Translations under genes and position numbers: made by a program | Shown: piece by piece, positions 46,927 through 58,194 of the stretch | Layout: every line of letters starts with the position of its first letter | Numbering within the stretch: the first letter of the stretch is position 1 | Notes under the pieces: model-generated | The model's input: the letters and a program-made list of their open reading frames with translations, nothing else | What the model was told of the DNA's origin: nothing | The model's database searches: none | Source: Azolla caroliniana | Taxonomy: Eukaryota; Polypodiophyta | Reading direction: 5' to 3' | DNA length: 64,000 nt | NCBI GenBank assembly: GCA_043228905.1 | Contig: JBHGNT010000099.1 | Span: 1-64,000 of the forward strand

Positions 46927-47137
46927 AGTCGGTTGAAATTGTGGTTTCAAAGTACAACCATACCAAATCAGGTTCTATCATTCTGTGACTGTATTTCGTC
47001 TTATCTCATAGTGGAAATTTTTGTTCTCGTGGTTTTTCCTTGAAATCAGGGGTTTCCATGTAAATCGTGTGCTACTTCTTTTATTTCTGTTTGTGTCTAA
47101 GTTATTTGTAACTTCCATCTGAGTGGAAATCATAACA
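46927..47137 (+). mobile_element. Copia-A 5' LTR, second part
   Basis: This is a continuation of 30506-31073 beyond the inserted Copia-B. It ends ATAACA, three bases before the variant primer binding site TGGTATTAGAGC (47141-47152). Confidence 0.65.
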
Positions 47138-47162
47138 AATTGGTATTAGAGCGAGGTTCTAG

Positions 47163-48351
47163 ATGGAAGGGAATGTGAATGGCTTTCCGGGGATGATGTT
47201 CCTAAACTCACAAAAGTACTCAGACTGGAAGATCAAAAGGGAAGATCTTCTGATAGTCAAAGATCTATATGAGCCTATAGAAAAGGAAGACATACCTAGA
47301 GGGGTAATAGAATTTGAGTGGAAAACTCTAATTAGAAAGGCAGTTGCAACCATACGACAGTGTGTAGACATTAGTGTTCTACAACATGTAGCAAGTGATA
47401 CAAATGCCTATGAGTTATGGCAAAAACTCTCAGCTCTCTACGAAAAGAAAAGTGCCTTGAATAAAACTTCTCTAATGAGAAAAATAGTGAGACTAAAGTA
47501 CGTAAATGGGGAGAGTATCGTAGAGTTTCATGGGGCTGGTAAACCAGTTAGCATTAGCGAAGTTTCCTTTAGATGATGCTATGCATGCCACACTACTATT
47601 ATGTACTTTGCCTGACAATTGGGAAAACCTAATAGTGACACTCAATACCTCATGTAAAGAACACAACCTATCTTTACAAGTATTAAAAACAAGTATTCTA
47701 AATGAAGAGACAAGAAGAAAGGATAAAAGTGCCTTGTCTCAATCATAAGCTAATGTGACCCAAGAACTCAATAGAGGAAGAAGAGAACATAGAAGTTCAG
47801 AAAATGGAGATAAGTTTTATGGAAGGTCGAAATCAAGAGGAAGACCTACATGCTCCTATTGTGGGAAGCATAGTCATTTCCAAAAGAATTGTCGACGCCG
47901 TAGAAAGGACAAAGGCATGGCTAATGAGGTTGAACCCAGAAAAATTGCTGATGATAAAAACACCTCAACCATTGCAACTAGTGAGGAAAAGATGTTAGTT
48001 ATCTGTGAGCAAGTTAGTGTGAATCTTGCAAATGTTGAGTGCTCATGGGTAGTGGACTCCGGTGCATCATTCCACCTAACTCCCAAAAGAGAATGTTTCT
48101 CATCTTACATAACCGGTGACTATGGCTACGTAAGGATGGGAAATGATGGTGAATGCAAGATTGTGGCCATAGGTAATGTGTGTTTGCTAACATCTACTGG
48201 CTACAGCTTAACATTGAAGGATGTATGCCATGTTTCGGATGTCAGATTGAATCTGATATTGGTTGGCCGGCTAGATGATGAAAGCTGCAATGGCGACCGT
48301 TTTCGAAATGGTACATGAAAGTTCTGTTAAGGGAGCCTGATTACAGCAGGC
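47163..48351 (+). pseudogene. Copia-A gag and protease start, truncated
   Basis: Gag starts at 47163 and is clearly related to the Copia-G gag (for example the GMMFLNSQKYSDWKIK and TSLMRKIVRLKY segments). A short deletion near 47530 shifts the frame, a stop lies at 47746, and coding resumes at 47755-48318. That part has the zinc knuckle CSYCGKHSHFQKNC and a protease WVVDSGASFHLT. The Copia-type sequence, traced against Copia-G, stops at about 48351, where Gypsy-type coiled-coil sequence begins. Integrase, RT and the 3' LTR are missing from the window. Confidence 0.85.
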
Positions 48352-50087
48352 CCAAGAGCGTGTTACAGAGATCGAACACAGCGTCACTAGGGCACCACAA
48401 AATCTTGAACCAGCAGCGGGGGAGGACCCCTCAATAACCTTACAAGAGGAGATTGCCGCACAACATGCAATCGCTGCTAAAGCAAAAAGGGCTACGTAGC
48501 TTGTAGAGTCTGAGATTAACCGCCTCCGCTCCGAACTCCGCCAATCCTCCGATAGAGAAAAGGACATCCGGGCCAAAGGCCGAAAGGCAGTGAAGGCCCT
48601 CGAAGAGAAACTCAAAGCGGAGGCAGCAAGGCACGCCCGCACGAAGGAGGAAAACACCAAACTACGGGAGGAAGCCCAAAAGTTGCAAGTGGCGATCGCA
48701 GGACTCCGGGCGTTATTGGAAAACAAAAAAGCGTGGTATGACGAGTAGCTCGTACGAGAAAATGAGGTGAGGCATTAGGTCGAAGTCCGCCTGAACTATG
48801 AAATGGGCCGGTTGGAGGAATTACACTCGAAAGAATCTCAAATATGGGCAGGAATGAAGAAGCATTATGAGGAATCGGCTGCGGTTAATAAGCAAGAAAT
48901 TGGAAACCTCAAAAAAACCCTGGAAGAAGCACAGAACCGCTGCCAAGTAATAACCGACAATGTGCGCATACTTCTTCAAACAAATCGGGAGAGGTTTACG
49001 ACGCAATTACAAGTAGTGCTAGACAAAGGTTGGATGGCATGGGCATCACAAGCGGCGGAGTTGCATACCTACTGGGTGGACTGGGAGAACCGTAGGACAG
49101 AAGGCTGAGGTTTCTACAAACTCAATGAGGAAGGCATTGTAGTAGTACGCGAGGATCTAGCACAGGATTATCGCACACTAGCGGACCAGCACTCCGAGGA
49201 ACTCGCGCAACTACTGGACGATTTCGGCGAAAGTCAAGAGGATATGTTTCACCAAATCATGGAAGCAGGTAGCACGCTGCCAAGAGCAGAGCCCATTGTG
49301 ATACCAGAAAGTGATACTGCCGAACAGGAGGAACCTCAACCCAATTCTTCGGAGATGACAACTACGGAAGGCAGCACGCGGCAAAGAGCGAAGCCCATCA
49401 CGATACCGGAAAATGATACTGCCGAATAGGAGGAACCTTAGCCCAATTCACCGGAGAGGACAATTACGGCCTTCAACACTGAGGAAGTTACAGAGAGGAC
49501 AGAGCCTCAGACTACCAAGAGCCCGCAGACAGAAGAGCCAGCCACAGTAGAACGGAATGAGGCAGCAGAGCCGGGTCCGCCCACGTTGGGAGACGTTGAC
49601 GCCATGGAAAACCCCACCGAGCAAGTACAAGACATGCAACCACGCAACCACGCGCCTACGGGCACTACGCCGTCCACGGATCAGTACCTAGGAGAGGAAC
49701 CAAACATCCGGAATATTTTGGAGAAAGAATAAAGGGATGGGTCCGACATGCCATGTCCTCTATAAGAGGTGCGTGTAATTTTGGGAATATAGAGCGTTTT
49801 TATAATAGAATACTATCTTCTCTTATCTCTATGCATATCTGTAGTTTTCTCTGTTGTGTTCTTTGTTTCTTTGTTGCATACGGTTAATCGTAAGGGTGTT
49901 GGTGTAAGTGCGGATACTAGTGCACTTTCTAAGGAGTTCGGTTGTAGCTGTCCCCCCTTATACGTTACTAGGATACAAGGGAGTATCCCATTACGATTTA
50001 CGGTACGATGGTTCTATTCCTTGTAAAACGGTCACCTTGAGGTCTACGCCGAAGGACTGAGCGTAGACAGTGTTCCTAATCGGTAAC
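48352..50087 (+). pseudogene. Gypsy-D fragment: coiled-coil ORF and probable LTR
   Basis: The region 48352-49732 encodes a Glu/Lys/Arg-rich helical protein in short frames split by stops. Segments such as NVRILLQTNRERFTTQL and WMAWASQAAELHTYWVDWENR run parallel to FIVQAWRNKTKF and VQWWDKWAKHTAELQLLR of Gypsy-C. A C-terminal tail has two diverged copies of an AEPIVIPESDTAEQEEP-like repeat. The region from about 49735 to 50087, ending CGGTAACA, looks like a 3' LTR, but its start and target duplication could not be fixed. Gag and pol are absent. Confidence 0.55.
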
Positions 50088-50226
50088 ACACCTGCTCACA
50101 TATTCATCCTCGACTACTGTAATATTTTTAAATTCCCTTGGTCCAATTGTCTTAGCACAAGAGCAAAGAGCAACCAAGATATCCAGTTTTCGCCTCCCTG
50201 GTCAAGTCGACACCAATATCATCAAC

Positions 50227-52505
50227 ATGAACAAGGGAAAGAAGATTGCTAGGTATGTTTTCGGAACTATATTTTTAGATTCTTCAAAGATTCCCAAAAT
50301 ATTCCTTTTTGTGTTTGTTAATTTTTTGTGTCTTGAATACGATGCTTTCAATCGAGTTCTCATAATTTCAACGATGGAGTGCATGGAGTTCTCGTTGAAA
50401 GGGGGGAGAACTCGATGCACTGCATCGAGTTTCTGTTGAAAAGGGGGACTTTCAACGAGAACGTGATGCACTCATTGAAAGGGAGGAGAACTTGATGCAG
50501 TGCATTGAGTTCCCATTGAAAGGGTTTTGCTTTCCACGGGAACTCGATGCAGTGTAGCAAGTAGTGTTTCTTTCAATGGAAACTCGATGCACTGCATCGA
50601 CTTCTCGTTGAAAGAGGGGACTTTCATGATCAATATACTAGAATTGGTCACTTTCTTGCTATTTTTTTGCATTTTTCTCAATGTTTTTTTATGTAACATT
50701 ACATTTGAAAATGGGTGATTTTCGCCTACTTTTGCGGAAGTTTACCTTAGTTTTCAGGTTTACGTTGTTTATTTTTAAGATTATTGACATATCATTGTGT
50801 TATTACTTGTTGTTTTTAGTGAATCACGATAGAAGGTCCCATCTGTTAAATTGAAGATTCCTTCCCCAACAAAAAAACCTTCCGACACCATGCCCAAGAA
50901 TGACTCACAGAAAATGTTTATTGAGTTGGGAGGTGATGGGACTTCCCTCACTTTAGGCGAAAAGAGTAGTGGGGAGCCTCGCTTCAAGATCTACCCTCAT
51001 GTCGAGTGGACATTAATCTATACCCAAGACAAAGGAGATTTGCTCCTTATTTTTGCGAAATTTGAAGGTGAGGGCAAGTTGCAAGTGGGGAAGACTTTCA
51101 CCTACAGCCATGTAAAGAATATCGAATTCGAAAACAATGACTCATCGAACCTCTTGTTCGATGTTGATAGCTTGGTGGGGATGCGCAGAGTCAGGATAGA
51201 TGAACAAAATTTCATAAATTAGTCGTGCCACCTGAAAGCTTTGAAAAAGATGTTCAAACCAAAAATAATTTGAGTGTTGCTTTGCGCCCTTATATTAAGG
51301 GAGAACTGATGTTCGCACAAGCAACCACACCACCAAAGTTTGCCAATAAATCAAAATCGGAGCATAAGAAGTACAAGAAAAGGCAGCAGCCCGAGGAGGA
51401 CGAGCCCGAGGTACTCGAGTTCGTGGAAGATGAGGAGGAAGATATTGAGTTCAAAGTTATTCCTCCAGGGGGCCACATTGCATCGGGAATACTCACCTCA
51501 GAGCAAAATCGGATAAGAGAAAACGACAACTATTTCACTTGCCAATCTCCTCTATTCTGAGGCCACCCATTGATCTTGAAACAACAAGACGGACTCTAGA
51601 AATAAGAGAGCCACATTTAGTGCATGTGCAAAACTTAAAAAGAAAAATGAAGATAAATTCACATGCCACTGTAGTGTCATTCCTAGTAATGGTAGACCTT
51701 GATCAGTGCCCAACTGTTGTTGACTTTAAGTATAGTTCAGCTGACAACTACACATACTACATGATTGGAGCATCCCACTCTACTGAAGCTCGACATCAAC
51801 TTGTGAAGGAGTATCCACCTACCCCATTCTTCAAATATGCAAAATGTAAAGTGTACGATGGCCTTAGACATGAAGAAGCCAAGTTGCTAGTTTGGGGTCA
51901 TAACAATGATTATGACTACAAATAAAAGATGTCATGTATCGAGCGCCTCAAGTTCTTCCATCACGAGTACCTTGATGCATTGCAAAAATTTGGTCCTAGG
52001 TTGCATCCTGGATTGCAATGACAATGTCTGCTTGAAGTGGGGATAGCAGTTGACGAAAGCACTAGGTCTAAAGGCCTAAGGAAATATGACTCGTGGTTTC
52101 AACTTGTGTTGAGAACAACGGAGGTGTGGGACCTCCAAGATCAAATTTTTAGTATGTGGGAGCGAAAAGAAATAAAGGGTCAAAGATCAAAGAAGGCTAA
52201 GCTTGACCCACAATTGGAGATGAAGTCTAAGTCACGTAAAAGTGACTTAGTAATTGAAGAACTAGCCGAGGATATGAAGTTGCTTCCTTGGCGGTCATTG
52301 CAAGGAATAAAAGATGACAGATTATTAATATATGTATTATCAAGAGTGGTTGCCAAGGAGTTTAGCCTTGATGAAATGGTCACAGAGTTTCAAAAGTGAG
52401 TATTCTATGTGATGACTTATTTTGATTGTATTGTGGGAATGATTTGCTCTTTATAATAACCTTACTTTCTTTTAATTTTTAGCCATAAGGTTTATGTGAA
52501 GATAG
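50227..52505 (+). pseudogene. ParB-like domain gene, broken copy 2
   Basis: A possible first exon starts at 50227 (MNKGKKIAR) and ends at GTATGT (50253). A roughly 570-base intron reaches TTTTTAG at about 50819. The next exon runs on through MPKNDSQKMFIELGGDG (50890). The N-terminal region ends at a TAG (51220) and the acidic linker is at 51225-51470. The candidate ParB-like core at 51540-51925 has NSHATVVSFLVMVD, YYMIGASHSTEARHQLV, YDGLRHEEAKLLVWGHNND. The frame then stops (TAA 51923), continues in frame, stops at TGA (about 52019), and runs as helix to 52397, where the same GTGAGT-TTTTTAG intron as copy 1 follows. Homology ends at about 52505. The intron-bearing structure suggests a host gene family rather than a retroelement ORF. 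The ParB label is inference. Confidence 0.5.
50340..50635. repeat. Dyad-rich repeats in the ParB-like intron
   Basis: Words TTGAAAGGGGG, CTTTCAACGAGAAC, GAACTCGATGCACTGCATCGAG and their reverse complements recur six to eight times. Several are near-palindromes (CGATGCACTGCATCG). Copy 1 has lost this region. Confidence 0.75.
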
Positions 52506-52689
52506 GTACCACTAAGGAACGACCGTGCACTTTGGAATTTGCAACAGACTTTGTACATAGTATCGCAAGGCTTGGTTTGTCAATTACCCTCCCTGGTGTG
52601 CTCTTGCTAGAAACTACAACATTCATATTATACGCATACATATTATAAGAGTACATATTATAACATGAGCTCAAAATTACAAATATAGT

Positions 52690-53760
52690 ATTGATCCACC
52701 TGGACATGCATATTTCATATGGTAATGAACAATGTTAGTACTAAAAAGCCAAGACATTCATGTCTATTTGTTCGGTCATGGAAAGCCTAATTCAAGTGGA
52801 CACAAAAAGTACAATGCAATAAGCAATGCTAGTACTAATACAAGTTGTACAACTAAACATTTAGGACCCTCCCTACCAAATAATCAATACTGAATGAATT
52901 GATTATGGAGGAATGCAATGTATTAAGTAATGTTAGTACTTAAACAACATCTTAGGAACTTGAAGGATTAGTACTAAGACACCTGGAGATGCATATTTCA
53001 TCGAGTAATGAACAATGTTAGTACTTAAAAGCCAAGACCTTCATGCCTATTTGTTCGGTTATGCAATGCCTAAGTCAAGTGGACTCAAAAACTACAATGC
53101 AATTAACCAATGTTAGTACTAATACGAGTTATACAACTACACATTTAAGACCCTCCACACTAAATAATCAATACTGAATCAATTGATCACGAAAGAATAC
53201 AATGGAATAAGTACTGTTAGTACTTAATCAACATCTTAGGATCTTAAAAGAATAGTATTGAACGACCTTGACATGCATATTTCTGATGGTAATGAACAAT
53301 GTTAGTACTAAACAACCAAGACCGACATGCCTATTTGTTCGGTTATGAAAAGCCTAAGTCAAGTGGACTCAAAAAGTACAATGCAATTAACCAATGTTAG
53401 TACTAATACGAGTTATACAACTAAACATTTAAGACCCTCCGTAAGAAATAATCAATACCGAATCAATTGATCACGAAGGAATACAACGGAATAAGTACTG
53501 TTAGTACTTAATCAACATCTTAGGATCTTAAAGGAATAGTATTGAACCACCTGGACATGCATATTTCGGATGGTAATGAACAATGTTAGTACTAAACAGC
53601 CAAGACCGACATGCCTATTTGTTCGATCATGCAAAGCCTTAGTCAAATGGATAAAAAAAGTACAATGCAATAAACAATGTTAGTACTAATACAAGTTATA
53701 CAACTAAACATTTAAGACCTTTAGTACTAAATAATCTGCACTAAATCGACTGATCATCCT
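52690..53760. repeat. Tandem satellite-like array, about 284-bp unit
   Basis: The block GACATGCATATTTC recurs at about 52703, 52986, 53270 and 53553, with spacing of 283-285. Each unit holds several TTAGTACT words and the TATTTGTTCGGT block. About 3.7 units are present, roughly 85-92 percent alike. No coding potential is seen. Confidence 0.9.
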
Positions 53761-54187
53761 GGATCCAACTGTAAGAATAGAACCAAAAGTAAAATTATAA
53801 AATCATAGTATAAAAATTGCATAATGCTAAATCACATACCATAGGAGTGTACTTTCAAACCCCAAGCTAGGTACCATTCGGCTCCAACTATACTTTTACA
53901 GTCCAAACATATATTTTCTTGCTCGACATGGTACTTAGCACATAACAAATGATATGTGTGCAAGCATGGTGTAATGATAGCATGCATAGACTCAAGCTTG
54001 AATCCAAGGCCACAAAATAAACACCTTTAGTAACGAGACACAACATACACTATATTAGCACCAATGATATTTTATACCATAGAAGGTCAAAAAGGAGAAA
54101 TATAAACCATTATTGTGATATAGTAATGTTTCTAATTGTACTTTCCATGCAAGTGGTGTGCTCAACTATGTTTGGACATAGAGTATC
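53761..54187. other. Non-coding spacer
   Basis: No gene or repeat is recognised between the 284-bp array and the first frame of the 715-bp repeat. Confidence 0.5.
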
Positions 54188-56129
54188 TCAACCTTTTTCT
54201 TTTAGAACCTTCAAAAAACATGTTAGATTCTCTGAATGCAGCTTTAAGGCTGATAATTGCTCATCAATTTCATTACGAGAAGACCGCCATGTCTCTAAAT
54301 CTTTCTTCTGTGCTTCCAGATGAGTACCCATACTTGTGAGCTCCTTCTTCAACTCCTCTTTTAACACATCACTTTCTGAATTTTGGATTGTTGATGCAAT
54401 CCATTTGTATGTATTTGACATAGATGTGAATTGTTTCTCTGCTGCCATCTCACTAAATGAAACTTCTTCCAAATCGACCGGCAGTGCTTGCATTCTTGTT
54501 TGCATGAAAGCTATACAACGCAACAATAGCTCTTCATGTTTTTCTGTCAATGTGGCTTTTTGTTTTGCAATTTGTGAGTCAACACAGATGTCCGAGTTGG
54601 GATTTCAATATGAGAGGTACACTCAGACTTCATGGTAGTGTTGGTACTTGAGGACCCTCTATAATGTGATGATCGATGATGAGCAAAATCTTCCCAATCA
54701 ACTTCAATGTCACCATGGAGTTCACATGCAAATGCACGTGCAAAGACAGATCCTACCTCATTGTTTAGGATATGTTTCCTATCATAAACTTGTTCATATT
54801 GTGACTTTAGTTTAGTGATATAATCCTTCTTCAATTGAGTGAGGGGGAAACCTCTCCGTGTCTCTGTGATGAGCCCTAGGTTTTCATCATCCACATGTCT
54901 AGGTCTTCATAAGTGTGAGGTCGTGCACGAAGGAAATAAACCCATCCCAATTTTGTACCTCGAAGGATGTTTGTGTGAACCTTTTTGCCCTAAGTTGCCA
55001 AAAACTTCGACCTCCCTTTGGTGGGGGTCATCTTACTTTCTTTGATGGGGGTCCTTTTTCATTCCTTGCATGGTGTGATGACATTTTCAGTGACCATTTT
55101 GTGTTGTTGATGCAAACCATTCGTATGTATTCGACATAGATGTGAATTGTTTCTCTGTTGCCATCTCACGAGATGAAACTTCTTCCCAATTGGGCATCAG
55201 TGCTTGCATTTTTGTTTGCATGAAAGCTATACAACGCAACAATCGCTCTTCATGTTTTTCTGTCAATGTGGCTTTCTGTTTTGCAATTTGTGAGTCAACA
55301 CAGATGTCCGAGTTGGGATTTCAATATGAGAGGTACAGTCAGACTTCATGGTAGTGTTGGTACTTGAGGACCCTCTATAATGTGATGATCGATGATGAGC
55401 AAAATCTTCCCAATCAACTTCAATGTCACCATGGAGTTCACATGCAAATGCACGTGCAAAGACAGATCCTACCTCATTGTTAAGGATATGTTTCCTATCA
55501 TAAACTTGTTCATATTGTGACTTTAGTTTATTGATATAATCCTTCTTCAATTGAGTGAGGTGGAACCTCTCCGTGTCTCTGTGATGAGCCCTAGTTTTTC
55601 ATCATCCACATGTCTAGGTCTTCATAAGTGTGAGGTCGTGCACGAAGGAAATAAACCCATCCCAATTTTGTACCTTGAAGGATGTTTGTGTGAACCTTTT
55701 TGCCCTAAGTTGCCAAAAACTTCGACCTCCCTTTGGTGGGGGTTATCTTACTTTCTTTGATGGGGGTCCTTTTTCATTCCTTGCATGGTGTGATGACATT
55801 TTCGGTGACCATTTTGTGTTGTTGATGCAAACCATTCGTATGTATTCGACATAGATGTGAATTGTTTCTCTGTTGCCATCTCACGAGATGAAACTTCTTC
55901 CCAATCGGGCATCAGTGCTTGCATTTTTGTTTGCATGAAAGCTATACAACGCAACAATCGCTCTTCATGTTTTTCTGTCAATGTGGCTTTCTGTTTTGCA
56001 ATTTGTGAGTAAACACAGATGTCCGAGTTGGGATTTCAATATGAGAGGTACACTCAGACTTCATGGTAGTGTTGGTACTTGAGGACCCTCTATACTGTGA
56101 TGATTGATGATGAGCAAAATCTTCCCAAT
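54188..56129 (-). pseudogene. Unidentified coiled-coil gene fragment, tandemly repeated (715-bp unit)
   Basis: Unit starts are at about 54390, 55106 and 55821 (GTTGATGCAA-ACC words). Units 2 and 3 are almost identical, and unit 1 is more diverged. On the minus strand each unit encodes part of a protein: QLKKDYITKLKSQYEQVYDRKH, then a Cys/His-poor stretch, then in another frame KQKATLTEKHEELLLRC followed by a charged helix. Unit 1 continues into a longer coiled coil (54188-54550). Frames are interrupted, so these are exon duplicates of a decayed gene. I do not recognise the family; a SANT/trihelix-associated protein is one weak possibility. Unit 3 is cut at 56129 by element F. Confidence 0.5.
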
Positions 56130-56530
56130 TGAAAAAACGAAGGTGCGGAAGCATTAGACAACTAGTTTAGCCGGATAGCAACACAGAGAGAGAGAGAGAT
56201 TAACAAATAGAAGGTATGTAGGAGAGACATAGAAAGAGCAGAACAACTTAAATCTATTATCAACAATCCTGTAAATTCTCTATACATACAACGTGCTCAA
56301 CAACACTATTTATACAAGTCCTAAGATGACTGACAGAGGTACAATGTCCTTCAATGCTCACATGAGCATCTGACACTAACTACGAGACATTAACTACCTA
56401 GTAGTCTAGGCTACTACTAGGCTTCTAGTTACTGCTTGATCCGGCTAACCGGCTCCCCAGCTCATCGACTTGCCGATCCGACTTAAGCTTATTCAGTCGA
56501 TCCGGATCCGGTTGAGCTTGCCGCTCATCA
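56130..56530 (-). mobile_element. Element F 3' LTR (401 bp)
   Basis: On the minus strand it starts TGATGAGCGG and ends TTTTTTCA. A polypurine tract (CTTGAGGGGGAG in minus sense, 56531-56542) precedes it. The insertion point lies within the AATCTTCCCAAT block of the third 715-bp unit. The other LTR is beyond 64000. Confidence 0.8.
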
Positions 56531-56541
56531 CTCCCCCTCAA

Positions 56542-57195
56542 GCTCAAGTTGAGATCGGATCGTAATGTTAGTCTCCATGGCAACCGGTCCTTCCACCGAG
56601 CTCCTTCTGGCGTCACTCCGTCTTGCTCGCGCTCCTCGTCTGGTCCGGTCCCATTTGTTGCGACCCTTCTGATTTTGCACACCTCGATCTCCTCGGTCGG
56701 CTTGTCTGCTCAACAGGCCCAATTCAGCTCCCTCACTGTTGTGACTTTGGCACTTGCTAATTCGCCGATTCCTTCGTGTTGACGTCCTCTTGGCCTTGTC
56801 GTCCTCTTGGCCTTGAATTGATCCAATTCTTCTTAATCTGTCTGTTGAACCGAATCGGCTATCTCCGATTCATTCCAGCTCTTGTTTGAATCGGTCGCTC
56901 CCGATTCGTCTTCCAGTTCTAGGCCCTTGACCACATCGGACCATGTTCGGGTCTTGGCCTTCTTCTTCCGGTCGGCTCTGTCCTTCTTGACTCTGCCGCC
57001 GCTGCCATTTGTTCCGACTTGTTCGGATGTGTCAACTTTCTTTGTCAATTTAGCTCCTTTCTTCTTCTCGTCTCTCCCTTTGTTGGTTCTTCCCTCACCG
57101 GTGCAATCGACAAATTCTTTGCCTTTGCCTGTTCCGGTGTCTTTGCCCGTTCTCCCCCTCAAGTGTGGCACGTAGAGATGTTGAACACCAAGCAT
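56542..57195 (-). other. Element F post-pol region with a basic ORF
   Basis: After the pol frame ends there is a second polypurine-like tract at about 57145, then a 120-aa Lys/Arg/Asp-rich frame (56833-57195) and another, 56425-56722. Neither resembles a known domain. Most Copia elements have pol followed closely by the 3' LTR, so about 650 extra bases is unusual. Confidence 0.45.
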
Positions 57196-57209
57196 TTCGG
57201 TGAAGTGCT

Positions 57210-58194
57210 ACAACTTGTCCGATCCGAGCGGTTTGGTGAAGATGTCGGCAACTTGCCGATCCGTATGAACATACCAAAGTTTGACTTCACCACTCAGGAC
57301 ACGCTCATCCACGAAGTGGTAGTGGTTGTGTGAGCATGGAATACGGGGTTCTTGGCGAGCTGCATACTGCTTATGTTGTCGTAGTAGATCAGGATCGGGG
57401 TCGACACTTTGATCCGTAGGTCTTGCAACAGTCGCCGAAGCCAAATGGCTTCACAGGTGGCAATGGTAACACCTCGGTATTCAACCTCAGTGCTCGAAAA
57501 GGCCACTGTTGGCTGCTTTTTGCTGCTCCACGCAACAGCAGCGCTACTAAGGGAAAAAATGTAGCCGGAGGTGGATCGGCGATCCGATGCATTGCCGGCC
57601 CCGTCGGCATCGGTGTAGCTGACTAGCTCTTCGATTATACCATGCCGGTACAATAGTCCCCGGTCCTTCGTGCCGCTCACATATCGCAAAATTCGATGCG
57701 CGCACAGAAGGTGCTCCACGGTCGGCTTCTGCATATATTGGTAGTCACGCCGACTGGATAACTGATGTTGGTTCGGCTGATTGTCAAATATATAAGGCTT
57801 CCAACAATTTGTCGGAACCACTTCTCATCACAGGCTAGTCCGGAGTCGGGACGGAGCTTCTGGTTCCGGTCCAGGGGTGTGGAGATCGGTCGGCATTCCA
57901 TCATGCCGAACTTGTACAACATAATCAACACATAGTGTCTTTGTGAGAGCAATATGCCATCGGGGGTTTGAATCACCTCGATCCCAAGGAAATAGTGAAG
58001 GTCCCCCAGGTCCTTCATCTCAAATGCTTTCGACAGTTGGGACTTGACTTGGCTGATTTCATCGATTCCGGGTCCGGTGATGACTAGATCATCAACATAC
58101 AGCAAGATGCAAACCAGACCATTTGGACCTTGCCGGATGAACAATGAAGAGTCGAACTTGGAGGCAACAAACCCCATCTTACGCAACCGGTGCG
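57210..58194 (-). pseudogene. Element F reverse transcriptase C-terminus and RNase H
   Basis: On the minus strand: FDSSLFIRQGPNGLVCILLYVDD (YVDD motif at about 58100) and MKDLGDLHYFLGIEV, in a frame running to 57677. A one-frame shift near 57800 leads to RNase H with SYTDADGAGNASDRRSTSGY and AWSSKKQPTVAFSSTEVEY, ending with VADIFTKPLGSDKL at about 57210. The RNase H motif reads DADGAG where DADWAG is usual. The upstream part continues at 63519 on the other side of Copia-G. Confidence 0.85.
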
